Shown: positions 1 to 8,388 of the stretch, in pieces | Layout: the number at the start of each line of letters is the position of its first letter | Position numbering within the stretch: position 1 is the stretch's first letter | Source of the DNA: CBDDKZ01 sp965230415 | GTDB taxonomy: Bacteria; Bacteroidota; Bacteroidia; Cytophagales; JAAEPT01 | Direction of reading: 5' to 3' | NCBI GenBank assembly: GCA_965230415.1 | Contig: CBDDKZ010000005.1 | Span: forward strand, 2,418,001-2,482,000 | DNA: 64,000 nucleotides | The notes under the pieces: generated by a model | Database searches by the model: none | Told to the model about the DNA's origin: nothing | What the model saw: the letters and a program-made list of their open reading frames with translations, nothing else | Program-made: the position numbers and the translations under genes

Positions 1-1
1 T

Positions 2-1474
2 GATCATGGTAAAACGTCTTTACTCGATTATATTCGCGACGCAAAGGTCGTTGATAGCGAGGCCGGTGGTATCACCCAGCATATTGGGGCATACAGCGTG
101 AAAACAGACAGTGGCAAGAAAATAGCATTTCTCGATACACCTGGTCACGAAGCTTTTACAGCGATGCGTGCACGTGGAGCGAAATTAACGGATATAGTAA
201 TCTTGGTTGTTGCTGCCGATGATCGTGTAATGCCACAAACGAAGGAAGCAATAAACCATGCGCAGGTAGCAGGCGTTCCAATTATTATCGCGATAAATAA
301 AGTGGATAAGTCCACCGCAAATCCAGAAAAAATTAAAGAAGAACTTTCACATGAAAATATTCTTGTAGAAGACTGGGGAGGTAAATATCAGTGTCAACAT
401 GTATCAGCAAAATCAGGTGAAGGTATCGATGATTTACTTGAGAAGATTTTGCTAGAAGCTGAAGTGATGGAACTTCAGGCTAACCCGGATCGTACGGCAA
501 TTGGTACAGTGGTTGAAGCTTCTCTGGATAAAGGTAGGGGTTATGTGACCAACATTTTGGTGCAAACAGGGACCTTGAAAATTGGTGATATTATTGTTGC
601 AGGTGCACACTACGGACGTGTTAAAGCGATGCACGACCATAAAGGTAAAAACCTCAAAGTAGCAGGCCCTTCTACTCCTGTACAGATATTGGGTATGGAT
701 GGCGCACCACAAGCAGGTGATAAATTTGTCATCGCCACAACAGACCGGGAAGCACGTGAAGTTACAAGCAAACGAGCTCAATTGCTGCGTGAACAGGCAG
801 TACGTACTAAGAAACACCTTACCCTGGACGAAATTGGCCGTCGTTTGGCAATAGGAAACTTTAAAGAGCTGAACTTAATTGTTAAAGGTGATGTGGACGG
901 ATCTGTGGAAGCATTGACAGATTCACTATTGAAGCTATCTACAGAAGAGGTTCAGGTAAATATTATTCACAAAGCCGTAGGACAAATTACAGAATCAGAT
1001 GTGTTGTTGGCAACAGCTTCAGACGCCATTATTCTTGGGTTCCAGGTGAGACCTGCTGCCGGTGCGAAGAAACTAGCGGAAAATGAAGAAATTGAAATCA
1101 GACATTATTCGGTAATCTATAAGGCTATCGAGGAAATGAAAGATGCATTAGAAGGATTACTTGAGCCAACAGTGGAAGAAGTGATTACTGCTAATGTAGA
1201 AATAAGAGAAGTATTTAAGATTTCTAAGATTGGTACTGTAGCAGGTTGTTATGTACTTGATGGTACCATCAAAAGATCTGATAATATCCGTTTGATACGT
1301 GAAGGAATCGTAATTTATTCAGGAGCTATTGGGGCCTTGAAGCGTTTTAAAGACGATGTTTCAGAAGTGAAATTTGGTTACGAATGTGGTTTGAGTATTC
1401 AAAACTTTAATGACCTCAAAACAGGCGATATAATCGAAGCTTACGAAGAACGTGAGATTAAGCGTAAACTTTAA
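2..1474 (+). CDS. infB: translation initiation factor IF-2, 5'-truncated by window edge
   Basis: This is the C-terminal 490 residues of IF-2, the GTPase that places fMet-tRNA on the 30S subunit. The reading frame is open from base 2 and begins inside the P-loop (DHGKTSLLDY), so the true start lies upstream of the window; the GTG at 98 is internal. Also visible are the switch-I region (GGITQHIGAY), DTPGHE (G3), NKVDK (G4) and SAKSGEG (G5). These are followed by the EF-Tu-like domain 2, the IF2-specific domain 3 and the fMet-tRNA-binding C-terminal domain (GYECGLSIQNF near the end). A rho-independent terminator follows directly. No anomaly is seen in the visible part. Confidence 0.97.
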   Translation, partial: DHGKTSLLDYIRDAKVVDSEAGGITQHIGAYSVKTDSGKKIAFLDTPGHEAFTAMRARGAKLTDIVILVVAADDRVMPQTKEAINHAQVAGVPIIIAINKVDKSTANPEKIKEELSHENILVEDWGGKYQCQHVSAKSGEGIDDLLEKILLEAEVMELQANPDRTAIGTVVEASLDKGRGYVTNILVQTGTLKIGDIIVAGAHYGRVKAMHDHKGKNLKVAGPSTPVQILGMDGAPQAGDKFVIATTDREAREVTSKRAQLLREQAVRTKKHLTLDEIGRRLAIGNFKELNLIVKGDVDGSVEALTDSLLKLSTEEVQVNIIHKAVGQITESDVLLATASDAIILGFQVRPAAGAKKLAENEEIEIRHYSVIYKAIEEMKDALEGLLEPTVEEVITANVEIREVFKISKIGTVAGCYVLDGTIKRSDNIRLIREGIVIYSGAIGALKRFKDDVSEVKFGYECGLSIQNFNDLKTGDIIEAYEEREIKRKL

Positions 1475-1501
1475 GTGCTTTTGCAGTAAAGTATAAAAAT
1501 G

Positions 1502-1539
1502 AAAGTCGGTCTTATTTCAAGGTCGACTTTTTTTTTTTT
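1502..1539 (+). terminator. intrinsic terminator after infB
   Basis: A 7-bp stem AAAGTCG/CGACTTT (1502-1508 with 1524-1530) runs into 12 T. It sits 28 bases after the infB stop and just before the 3' end of the convergent methyltransferase gene, so it may also serve the opposite strand weakly. Confidence 0.8.
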
Positions 1540-1541
1540 GG

Positions 1542-2735
1542 CTATTCGATTCTTAATGCCTTTAATAAACTAGGTTTACCATTTACTTGACAGGCAATCA
1601 AATAAAATACTCCTCCGTCTTTTAGCTGGTATTTTTTCTTGAGCTGCTCTGGTGAAAGTGGGTGGTTTCTGCTAATAACGTTGGCCTTATGGCCATCAAA
1701 GGCAGTTTTAATTTTCTTTTTATTAGGAGCTAACTCTTGTTTGACCTCAAAAGCACGTCCGGGAAAGCTTTCAACTAAATCATTACTGGTATATAAATGA
1801 GTATTGTGGTCGAGTTTATTTAGCTTAAAACGTTTGGCAAGGGTTTTATAAGCGCCGGCTTTCATTAGGCTACTATTGGGTTCATATAAATAGTTGCCAA
1901 TAGAGGATTTAATCTGTATAGTACACTCCGATTCTTCAGGGTAGTTAAATTTAAATGTTGATTGTGCTCCCGATTCATTTAAGTCAATGGCTTCTATTGT
2001 TGGTATATTGTTAAACTCGGAATTAATTTTGAAAAGTAATTCTTTGGTTTCGTTTTTGAAGCTTACGACAATCACGCGCTCGACATATTTTAGCTCACCG
2101 AGGCTTTTCTTTATATCTAACATTGGAGAGGCCTTTATAAACACACGTTTTGTAGACTTCAATAAAAGGTCCAGGTTGTTAACAACGTCCGGAGTACAAT
2201 CAGTAAGGCTTACCATTTTACGGTTGTGAAGATCTCTGCGTGCAGGATCAACGTATATGAGGTCCCATTTTTGTGATGTGTTTTTAAGAAAATCTAAGGC
2301 GTTTGTATGGTGGCAGTTGATGTTTTTGGCTCCCAGTGCCAGGAAGTTATGCCTTGCTATGTCAGTAAGGTCTGCATTTTGTTCCAGGTAGTCTGCGTGA
2401 TCAAAATTTTTGGCTATAAAATAAGTGTCTACCCCAAGACCACCTGTTAGATCTAAAAATGATTTGCCGTATAATAGCTGCTGTTTGTAACGAGCCGTGT
2501 ATTCAGAAGAGCATTGCTCCATGGATAAAGAGGGTGGGAACCAAAGCCTTTTTAAATTATACCAGCTAGGAATTTTTTTTGATGCAGTTTGCAGCCCTTT
2601 AATTTGATCAATTATAATCTTAAAATCGATATCAGGAAATGGGCATCGTTGTAGAGCGAGCTTATATACGTCCTTATTTCTATTCTCAAAAATATATTCC
2701 TGAATGTCCTGTCTATGAAGAATAGTATAATCCAT
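1542..2735 (-). CDS. class I SAM-dependent methyltransferase, PG_1098/THUMP-like family
   Basis: A 397-residue protein with a Rossmann methyltransferase core: motif I DLTGGLGVD at residues 95-103 and motif IV VDPARRD at 162-168. The overall arrangement (helical N-terminus, methyltransferase core, then a ferredoxin-like and a THUMP-like C-terminal part) matches the Bacteroidota family typified by P. gingivalis PG_1098. The substrate is unknown; an RNA substrate is an inference from the THUMP-like tail. The gene follows asd on the same strand, but the asd terminator abuts its ATG with no leader and no ribosome-binding site between them, so it is either expressed by readthrough or the true start differs. 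Confidence 0.85.
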   Translation of the reverse strand: MDYTILHRQDIQEYIFENRNKDVYKLALQRCPFPDIDFKIIIDQIKGLQTASKKIPSWYNLKRLWFPPSLSMEQCSSEYTARYKQQLLYGKSFLDLTGGLGVDTYFIAKNFDHADYLEQNADLTDIARHNFLALGAKNINCHHTNALDFLKNTSQKWDLIYVDPARRDLHNRKMVSLTDCTPDVVNNLDLLLKSTKRVFIKASPMLDIKKSLGELKYVERVIVVSFKNETKELLFKINSEFNNIPTIEAIDLNESGAQSTFKFNYPEESECTIQIKSSIGNYLYEPNSSLMKAGAYKTLAKRFKLNKLDHNTHLYTSNDLVESFPGRAFEVKQELAPNKKKIKTAFDGHKANVISRNHPLSPEQLKKKYQLKDGGVFYLIACQVNGKPSLLKALRIE

Positions 2736-2765
2736 AAAAAAAGGGGGCTGATTAAAGAAGCCCCC
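2736..2765 (-). terminator. intrinsic terminator after asd, abutting next start codon
   Basis: On the minus strand, stem GGGGGCT/AGCCCCC (2765-2759 with 2749-2743) with a 9-base loop is followed by seven T that end at the base before the ATG of the methyltransferase gene (2735). Confidence 0.8.
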
Positions 2766-2802
2766 ATTTACATATATACTTTTAAGAGATGTAGCAACGC
2801 GA

Positions 2803-3810
2803 TTAAGCCTCTACTTCTGCTCCAACCAGTTTATTTTCGATTAAGAATTCAGCAATTTGAACCGCATTCGTTGCAGCGCCTTTTCTCAAATTGTCAGCGA
2901 CACACCAGAAGTTAAGCCCATTTGCAATAGACTCATCGCGTCTGATTCTTCCAACAAATACCTCATTTTTACCATGTGCATCTTTTGGCATTGGATATAT
3001 GTTATTTACAGGGTCATCTTGTACTACAATTCCTTTTGTATTTGCCAGAAGGTTCACCACATCGGCCAAGTCATAGGCTTGTTCAAATTCCACGTTAATG
3101 GATTCGGAATGTCCACCCATTACCGGTAATCGAACTGTAGTGGACGTCAATGCAATAGAATCATCAGAAAGAATTTTCTTGGTCTCATTAATCATTTTCA
3201 TTTCCTCTTTGGTATATCCGTTTTCCTGAAAAACGTCGATATGAGGTAATACATTTAAATCAATATCGTGAGGGTAAGCTTTTTCACCTTCTACACCCTT
3301 TCTTTCATTCATTAATTGATCAACAGCAGCTTTACCTGTACCTGTTACAGATTGATAAGTGGAAACAACTACCCTTTTAATTTTGTATTTGGCGTGTAAT
3401 GGTGCCAAAGCCAATACCATTTGAATGGTAGAACAGTTAGGGTTAGCTATAATCTTATCGTTGGCAGTGAGCTCTGTTGCGTTAATCTCAGGAACTACTA
3501 ATTTTTTTGTAGGATCCATACGCCATGCCGAGGAATTGTCAATAACAGTTATTCCTGCTTGTGCAAATTGGGGAGCCCATTCCAGTGAAGTACTTCCTCC
3601 CGCAGAGAAAATAGCTATGTCTGGCTTCATGTCAACCGCTTTTTCAAGTGTCGTAACCTCATATTCTTTACCCTTAAACAATACCTTTTTACCTGCAGAT
3701 CGTGCAGAGGCTACAGGTATAAGTTCACTAACTGGGATATCGAATTCTGCCAAAACTTTCAGCATCTCACCACCAACAAGCCCGGTGGCTCCAACAACGG
3801 CTATTTTCAT
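2803..3810 (-). CDS. asd: aspartate-semialdehyde dehydrogenase
   Basis: NADP-dependent reduction of beta-aspartyl phosphate to aspartate semialdehyde, the branch point to lysine/diaminopimelate, threonine and methionine. The 335-residue product has the N-terminal nucleotide-binding motif VGATGLVGGE (6-15), the catalytic Cys126 in NPNCSTIQ and the active-site His234 in GGHSES. The frame stays open upstream to 3981, but residues before MKIAVVGATG do not resemble the family. A -7 box (TATCTTTG) lies only 29 bases upstream of the ATG at 3810, which fixes this start. It ends in a strong terminator. Confidence 0.96.
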   Translation of the reverse strand: MKIAVVGATGLVGGEMLKVLAEFDIPVSELIPVASARSAGKKVLFKGKEYEVTTLEKAVDMKPDIAIFSAGGSTSLEWAPQFAQAGITVIDNSSAWRMDPTKKLVVPEINATELTANDKIIANPNCSTIQMVLALAPLHAKYKIKRVVVSTYQSVTGTGKAAVDQLMNERKGVEGEKAYPHDIDLNVLPHIDVFQENGYTKEEMKMINETKKILSDDSIALTSTTVRLPVMGGHSESINVEFEQAYDLADVVNLLANTKGIVVQDDPVNNIYPMPKDAHGKNEVFVGRIRRDESIANGLNFWCVADNLRKGAATNAVQIAEFLIENKLVGAEVEA

Positions 3811-3838
3811 TTTGTTATGTATTTTGTCAATTAGATTG

Positions 3839-3872
3839 CAAAGATACGTAAAAAATGTCAAAATTAGCCAAA
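3839..3872 (-). promoter_or_regulatory. Bacteroidota-type promoter of asd
   Basis: The minus strand reads TTTG (3872-3869), a 22-base spacer, then TATCTTTG (3846-3839), an exact match to TAnnTTTG. A second TTTG lies 12 bases upstream of the -7 box. The predicted start of transcription is about 20-25 bases upstream of the asd ATG. Confidence 0.65.
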
Positions 3873-4023
3873 ATGACCTGTTGAGGGGGGAGAAAAGAAT
3901 TTGAGAATTAATTTTTTTTCCAACATAATGAGCATTATGATAAAAAGCAGGACAAAAGATTACGTGCAGGTAATGAAGCAATTACAAAATATTTCTATTT
4001 TTACGTTTTACAAGTCGCAACCT

Positions 4024-4038
4024 TTCCAATAATTGGAA
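4024..4038. promoter_or_regulatory. perfect dyad upstream of the dksA-like gene
   Basis: TTCCAA-TAA-TTGGAA is a perfect 6+6 dyad, 36 bases before the DksA-like start codon and in the divergent gap with asd. It could be an operator; no cognate regulator is identified. Confidence 0.3.
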
Positions 4039-4074
4039 GTAAATTAGATTTAAAGACCCTAATAAAATAAAGTC

Positions 4075-4461
4075 ATGAGTGAAGAAAGTAAACTGCGTTA
4101 TTCCTCTGAAGAATTAAAGGAGTTCGAGGACTTATTACTTAAAAAGATTGATGTGGCACAAAAAGAGCTTGAAGTATATAAAAATGCTTTGAGCAGAAAA
4201 AATGATTCAGGTACAGACAATACTACCGGCGCTCTTCATAGTCTTGAAAATGGTGCGGATAGCTTGGAAAAAGAAAACCTCAATCAATTGGCTGCTCGAC
4301 AAAGCAAGTACCTTAAAAACCTGGAAGATGCAATGGTTCGTATCAAAAATGGTACCTATGGAGTTTGTAGTGTTACGGGGAAATTAATCTCCAAGGAAAG
4401 GTTAAGAGCAGTTCCCCATACAACACAGTCAATTGAAGCAAAGAAAAACCAAGGTAATTAA
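4075..4461 (+). CDS. TraR/DksA-family RNA polymerase-binding protein, zinc finger degenerate
   Basis: A 128-residue coiled-coil protein of the TraR/DksA superfamily. Residues 8-90 form the two long helices that in DksA enter the RNA polymerase secondary channel. The C-terminal block YGVCSVTGKLISKERL...PHTT corresponds to the C4 zinc finger, but only Cys98 remains; the other ligand positions are Thr, Val and His. This degenerate finger is common in Bacteroidota homologues. The role is inferred to be transcription modulation. scpB and rluB follow with short gaps, so all three may be co-transcribed. Confidence 0.85.
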   Translation: MSEESKLRYSSEELKEFEDLLLKKIDVAQKELEVYKNALSRKNDSGTDNTTGALHSLENGADSLEKENLNQLAARQSKYLKNLEDAMVRIKNGTYGVCSVTGKLISKERLRAVPHTTQSIEAKKNQGN

Positions 4462-4467
4462 TAGTAG

Positions 4468-5031
4468 ATGGATTTTCTCGTTAATCATGTGGAAAGTCTT
4501 ATCTTCTGCGCAAATGATCCGATAAGTACTGATGATATACAAGAATGTTTGTCAGAAATGTTCGATACAAAAGTACCCGAAGAAGATATTACGCAGGCAA
4601 TTGAAACACTTGAGAAAAGGTATTCAGATGAACAATTTTCATTTTCTCTTGTAGAGATTGGAGGCGGAATGCAATTTTTGACCAAACCCGCATACCAGGC
4701 AAGTATTAGCATTTTATTGAAGCAAAAATCAAAAAAGAGACTCTCAACTTCGGCCCTGGAAACTTTGGCAATAATCGCCTATCGGCAGCCAATAACGAAA
4801 CTCGAAGCGGAACAAATACGTGGTGTTAATTGTGACTATTCTATTCACAAGCTTTTGGACAAGGAGTTAATAGAAATAAAAGGTAAAGCTGAAACGGTTG
4901 GGAAACCGCTCTTATACGGAACCAGTCAGAAGTTTATGGAATACTTTGGAATAAATAAGCTAGAAGAATTACCGCAGCTTAAGGATTTTGTGACGAACGA
5001 AAACGAAATAGGGGAAATTAATGATCAATAA
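4468..5031 (+). CDS. scpB: segregation and condensation protein B
   Basis: ScpB is the winged-helix kleisin partner of the SMC-ScpA complex that condenses and segregates chromosomes. The 187-residue product has two winged-helix halves and the family signature ETLAIIAYRQPITK followed by IRGVNCDYSI and GKPLLYGT. It lies 6 bases after the DksA-like gene and 17 bases before the pseudouridine synthase gene, an arrangement frequent in bacteria (scpB-rluB). scpA is not in this window. Confidence 0.95.
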   Translation: MDFLVNHVESLIFCANDPISTDDIQECLSEMFDTKVPEEDITQAIETLEKRYSDEQFSFSLVEIGGGMQFLTKPAYQASISILLKQKSKKRLSTSALETLAIIAYRQPITKLEAEQIRGVNCDYSIHKLLDKELIEIKGKAETVGKPLLYGTSQKFMEYFGINKLEELPQLKDFVTNENEIGEINDQ

Positions 5032-5048
5032 GACATTAAGAGATTTAG

Positions 5049-5861
5049 ATGAAGAAAGATAACCAACGCCCAACAACAAATAATAAGAATAAGAAGCCAC
5101 CGGTTTACGACCGTGAAGTGATGGAGCAGCGTACTTTTGAAGGTGATACGATGCGATTGAATAAGTTTATTGCTAAGTCAGGTGTATGTTCAAGACGCGA
5201 AGCAGATAAACTAATTGCGGAAGGGAAGATTAAAGTAAATGGTAAGGTGCTTACCGATTTGGGCGTTAAGATTAATATTAATGATAGCGTTGAGTATAAT
5301 GGAAAACTTCTGAAAAAAGAGCAGTTTGTTTATATTTTATTAAACAAACCCAAGGATTTTATTACTACTGTAGATGATCCGCAAGATAGAAGGACCGTAA
5401 TGGACTTGATTAAAGGTGCGGCCGAGGAACGAATTTTTCCGGTAGGAAGGCTCGATAGACATACCACAGGCTTACTTTTGTTAACTAATGACGGCCAGCT
5501 GGCCGACAGGCTCGCTCATCCGTCAAACAATGTTCGCAAATTATATGAAGCTACGCTCGATAAACCACTGGATCCTGATCATTTTCTTGCAATCAAAGAA
5601 GGGTTTGAACTGGATGACGGGCCTGTGAGGGTAGATGATATAGCCATTTCAGTTGAAGATGATCGAAAAATTGGATTAGAAATTCATATTGGAAGAAATC
5701 GGATAGTAAGACGTATATTTGAGCACTTCGGTTATCATGTTATTAAACTTGACCGCGTACTTTATGCCGGTTTGACTAAGAAAAATCTCGCAAGAGGACA
5801 ATGGCGTTACCTTGAGGGACGTGAGTTAATAAGCCTGATGTCCAAAGGAAAAAAGAGGTAA
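5049..5861 (+). CDS. rluB: 23S rRNA pseudouridine synthase, RsuA/RluB family
   Basis: Isomerises a uridine in large-subunit rRNA. The 270-residue product has a basic, disordered N-terminal extension of about 34 residues, an S4 RNA-binding domain (about 35-95: MRLNKFIAKSGVCSRREAD) and the synthase domain with the catalytic Asp136 in GRLDRHTTG. The final GRNRIVRRIF block is also typical. The assignment to RluB rather than RluE/RluF rests on the scpB neighbour and the S4 domain. The Lys/Asn-rich N-terminus could be an over-extension; an internal Met35 directly precedes the S4 domain. Confidence 0.9.
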   Translation: MKKDNQRPTTNNKNKKPPVYDREVMEQRTFEGDTMRLNKFIAKSGVCSRREADKLIAEGKIKVNGKVLTDLGVKININDSVEYNGKLLKKEQFVYILLNKPKDFITTVDDPQDRRTVMDLIKGAAEERIFPVGRLDRHTTGLLLLTNDGQLADRLAHPSNNVRKLYEATLDKPLDPDHFLAIKEGFELDDGPVRVDDIAISVEDDRKIGLEIHIGRNRIVRRIFEHFGYHVIKLDRVLYAGLTKKNLARGQWRYLEGRELISLMSKGKKR

Positions 5862-6005
5862 TTCCCTTTTATTACAATACGATTGCGTGTAAATTATAAA
5901 AAGTATTAATAGCTTACTTACCAAATTGATTGTCAAAGATTTGTTACAGAAAAGGTTTTTGGTCTCGATTAATGCCTATAAACAAAAAACAAAAGTTTGC
6001 GTTAA

Positions 6006-6036
6006 TAAAAAAGGCTCCTGTGTCGAACAGAAGCCT
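6006..6036 (-). terminator. intrinsic terminator after tRNA-Phe
   Basis: On the minus strand, AGGCTTCTGT (6036-6027) pairs with ACAGGAGCCT (6021-6012), with one G-T pair, and runs into six T. It starts 8 bases after the tRNA 3' end. Confidence 0.85.
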
Positions 6037-6044
6037 CTAAGGAG

Positions 6045-6117
6045 TGGTGCTGAGTGGATTCGAACCACCGACTCACGGATTTTCAGTCCGATGCTCTACC
6101 AACTGAGCTACAGCACC
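6045..6117 (-). tRNA. tRNA-Phe (anticodon GAA)
   Basis: A 73-base cloverleaf on the minus strand. The acceptor stem GGTGCTG/CAGCACC has discriminator A, the D-arm is GCTCAGTTGGTAGAGC, the anticodon loop CTGAAAA reads GAA, and the T-arm is GGTGGTTCGAATCCACT. CCA is not encoded. The anticodon stem carries one U-U mismatch at its outer pair. A promoter and a terminator frame it as a single-gene transcript. Confidence 0.97.
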
Positions 6118-6131
6118 CTCAAATGGGAGTG

Positions 6132-6162
6132 CAAACATATGACAATAAAATTAAAAAGCAAA
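6132..6162 (-). promoter_or_regulatory. promoter of tRNA-Phe
   Basis: The minus strand carries TTTG (6162-6159), a 19-base spacer and TATGTTTG (6139-6132), an exact TAnnTTTG box 15 bases before the mature tRNA. It overlaps the 5' leader of the divergent Fe-S membrane gene at 6170. Confidence 0.75.
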
Positions 6163-6169
6163 AAATAAT

Positions 6170-7465
6170 ATGCAGTTTTTGTCACAAGTCGTTTTTTTTG
6201 TGCTACTATGTACAGCCGTAGTGTTATTCTTTCGTAGCTCCAAAAGAATTTGGAATAATATCAAACTTGGAAAACCATTTGACAGATCTGATAATAAATC
6301 AGCACGATGGAAGACCATGTTGCTGGTAGCTTTTGGGCAACGAAAAATGTTTAAAAGACCGGTTCCGGCATTTTTACACTTGTTGGTTTATAGTGGGTTC
6401 TTACTCGTAAATATTGAACTCTTAGAAATTGTATTGGATGGTATATTAGGAACACATCGTTTATTTGAAAAACCATTAGGCGCTTTTTACGTTTTTCTTA
6501 TTAATTTTTTCGAATTTTTCGCTGTTGCAGTATTGGTTTCCTGTGCCATCTTTTTTGTAAGAAGGAACTTTATCAAAATTCGACGTTTCCATTTAAAGGA
6601 AATGACAAAATGGCCTAAATTGGATGGAAACCTCATTTTAGTTTTCGAAATAGTACTTATGTTGTTTTTGCTTAATATGAATGCAGCAGATACAGCGTTA
6701 CGCAAATCAGACGGTTTTTTCTTTAGTAACCTCTTCCTGCCAATTTATGATGACGTATCACCTGCCAGTCTTCACACCGTTGAACGGTTTTATTGGTGGG
6801 CACACATCATCGGTATATTCTTTTTTGCCAATTATGTTCCTTATTCAAAGCATCTGCATATATTTCTGGCCTTTCCAAACACCTATTTCTCAAACCTGAA
6901 TCCAAAAGGGAAAATAGATAACATGGACAGCGTAACTAAGGAAGTGAAATTAATGTTGGGTTTACCTGTGGAGCAAACAGAGCAAGCTGCTGAAATAGCA
7001 CGCTTTGGAGCCAAAGATGTACTTGATTTAAGCCAGAAAAATATTCTCGATGCCTATACCTGTACGGAATGCGGGCGCTGTTCGTCCAATTGTCCTGCCA
7101 ATATAACCGGTAAAAAGCTATCTCCACGTAAAATTATGATGGATACAAGAGACCGGGCAGAGGAATTGGGTAATTTGAAAAGAAAAAATGGAGGTGAAGC
7201 CCTTGACGATAAATCGCTCTTGGGAGATTATATCAGTGAGGAAGAAATTTTTGCCTGTACATCATGCAATGCCTGTACAGAGGCTTGCCCCGTTAATATC
7301 GATCCATTAAATATCATCTTGCAGTTAAGAAGGTATAAGGTAATGGAAGAAGCACAGGGTCCACAAGAGTGGAATGGCCTGTACCAAAATATAGAAACGA
7401 GCTTTAATCCCTGGAAATTTCCGCCAACGGATCGTTCTAAGTGGACGGAAGCTTTGAATAAATAA
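6170..7465 (+). CDS. membrane-bound 4Fe-4S dicluster protein, HdrC/NarI-like fusion
   Basis: A 431-residue integral membrane electron-transfer protein. Residues 1-240 carry about five hydrophobic segments resembling a NarI/HdrE-type cytochrome b domain. The cytoplasmic C-terminal half holds two ferredoxin motifs, CTECGRCSSNCP at 298-309 and CTSCNACTEACP at 363-374, as in HdrC. The partner HdrB-like gene starts 16 bases downstream. Together they resemble the Bacteroidota pair thought to move electrons between a soluble donor and the quinone pool; the donor is not identifiable here. The residues between the two clusters are unusually rich in Arg/Lys. Confidence 0.85.
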   Translation: MQFLSQVVFFVLLCTAVVLFFRSSKRIWNNIKLGKPFDRSDNKSARWKTMLLVAFGQRKMFKRPVPAFLHLLVYSGFLLVNIELLEIVLDGILGTHRLFEKPLGAFYVFLINFFEFFAVAVLVSCAIFFVRRNFIKIRRFHLKEMTKWPKLDGNLILVFEIVLMLFLLNMNAADTALRKSDGFFFSNLFLPIYDDVSPASLHTVERFYWWAHIIGIFFFANYVPYSKHLHIFLAFPNTYFSNLNPKGKIDNMDSVTKEVKLMLGLPVEQTEQAAEIARFGAKDVLDLSQKNILDAYTCTECGRCSSNCPANITGKKLSPRKIMMDTRDRAEELGNLKRKNGGEALDDKSLLGDYISEEEIFACTSCNACTEACPVNIDPLNIILQLRRYKVMEEAQGPQEWNGLYQNIETSFNPWKFPPTDRSKWTEALNK

Positions 7466-7481
7466 TAATTAGAGGATTTAG

Positions 7482-8276
7482 ATGGAGTATAAAGTGCCAA
7501 CCATGGCCGAAATGGCCGCCGCCGGTAAAGTACCTGACGTATTGTTTTGGGTAGGCTGTGCAGGATCTTACGATGAAAGGTATAAGCGAGTAACAGTAGC
7601 TTTTTCGCAAATACTTCTTGAGTTAGGAATAGACTTTGCCATTTTGGCCGATGAAGAAACTTGTACGGGAGATCCCGCAAGACGCGCAGGAAACGAGTTC
7701 TTATTCCAGATGCAGGCGATGGCCAATATACAGGTGCTGGATGCCTATGGTATTGGTAAAATAGTGACGGCATGCCCTCATTGCTTCAATACCATGAAGA
7801 ACGAATACCCGGATCTGGGAGGAAATTATGATGTGGTACACCACGCAAGTTTTCTGCAAGAGTTAATAGATAGCGGAAAGCTCAAAATAAGTGGTGGAGC
7901 CTATAAAGGAAAGAAGATCACTTATCATGATTCTTGTTACCTCGGACGTGCCAATAATGTGTATGAAGCTCCTCGTAATGTAGTAGAGGCCCTGGATGCC
8001 GATCTCGTTGAGATGAAAAGCTGTCGTACCAAAGGTTTATGTTGTGGAGCCGGAGGTGCTCAGATGTTTAAAGAACCGGAAAAAGGAGAAGAAGATATCA
8101 ATGTTGCCCGAACAGAGGAGGTAGTAGATTCTGGTGCTGAAGTGGTTGCGTCGGCTTGCCCGTTTTGCATGACTATGCTTACCGATGGTGTAAAAGTCAA
8201 AGAAAAGGAAGCACAAATTAAAGTATTAGATATAGCCGAATTGGTACGTGAATCTCTTAATAAGGATAAGCATTGA
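7482..8276 (+). CDS. heterodisulfide reductase subunit B-like (Fe-S)-binding protein, two CCG domains
   Basis: A 264-residue soluble protein with duplicated cysteine-rich (CCG) domains, as in HdrB, GlpC and LutA. The first half contains WVGCAGSYDER, EETCTGDPARR and CPHCFNTM; the second contains DSCYLGRANNVY, CCGAGG and CPFCMTML. In HdrB these residues bind noncubane 4Fe-4S clusters. It is almost certainly co-transcribed with the upstream membrane dicluster protein and forms a complex with it. No methanogen-type CoB/CoM chemistry is implied; the name reflects fold only. Confidence 0.88.
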   Translation: MEYKVPTMAEMAAAGKVPDVLFWVGCAGSYDERYKRVTVAFSQILLELGIDFAILADEETCTGDPARRAGNEFLFQMQAMANIQVLDAYGIGKIVTACPHCFNTMKNEYPDLGGNYDVVHHASFLQELIDSGKLKISGGAYKGKKITYHDSCYLGRANNVYEAPRNVVEALDADLVEMKSCRTKGLCCGAGGAQMFKEPEKGEEDINVARTEEVVDSGAEVVASACPFCMTMLTDGVKVKEKEAQIKVLDIAELVRESLNKDKH

Positions 8277-8388
8277 GGCGAACAATCATAAAAACTTGAA
8301 AAATTCTTTTTTGATGTCTTGTATATCCTCATTATTAGTTACATTAGACCATATAAAACTTTATCCGAGCATTAGCTGTTATTAGCGT

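Noticed and set aside
3811..3981. Upstream extension of asd to 3981
   Set aside because: The added 57 residues are not family-like, and a consensus promoter lies inside them.
5926..6168. Plus-strand ORF of 80 codons
   Set aside because: It crosses the tRNA-Phe gene and its terminator in antisense; no protein signature.
7228..7773. A 181-codon minus-strand ORF across the two Hdr-like genes
   Set aside because: Shadow of two well-recognised Fe-S proteins on the plus strand; its own sequence resembles nothing.
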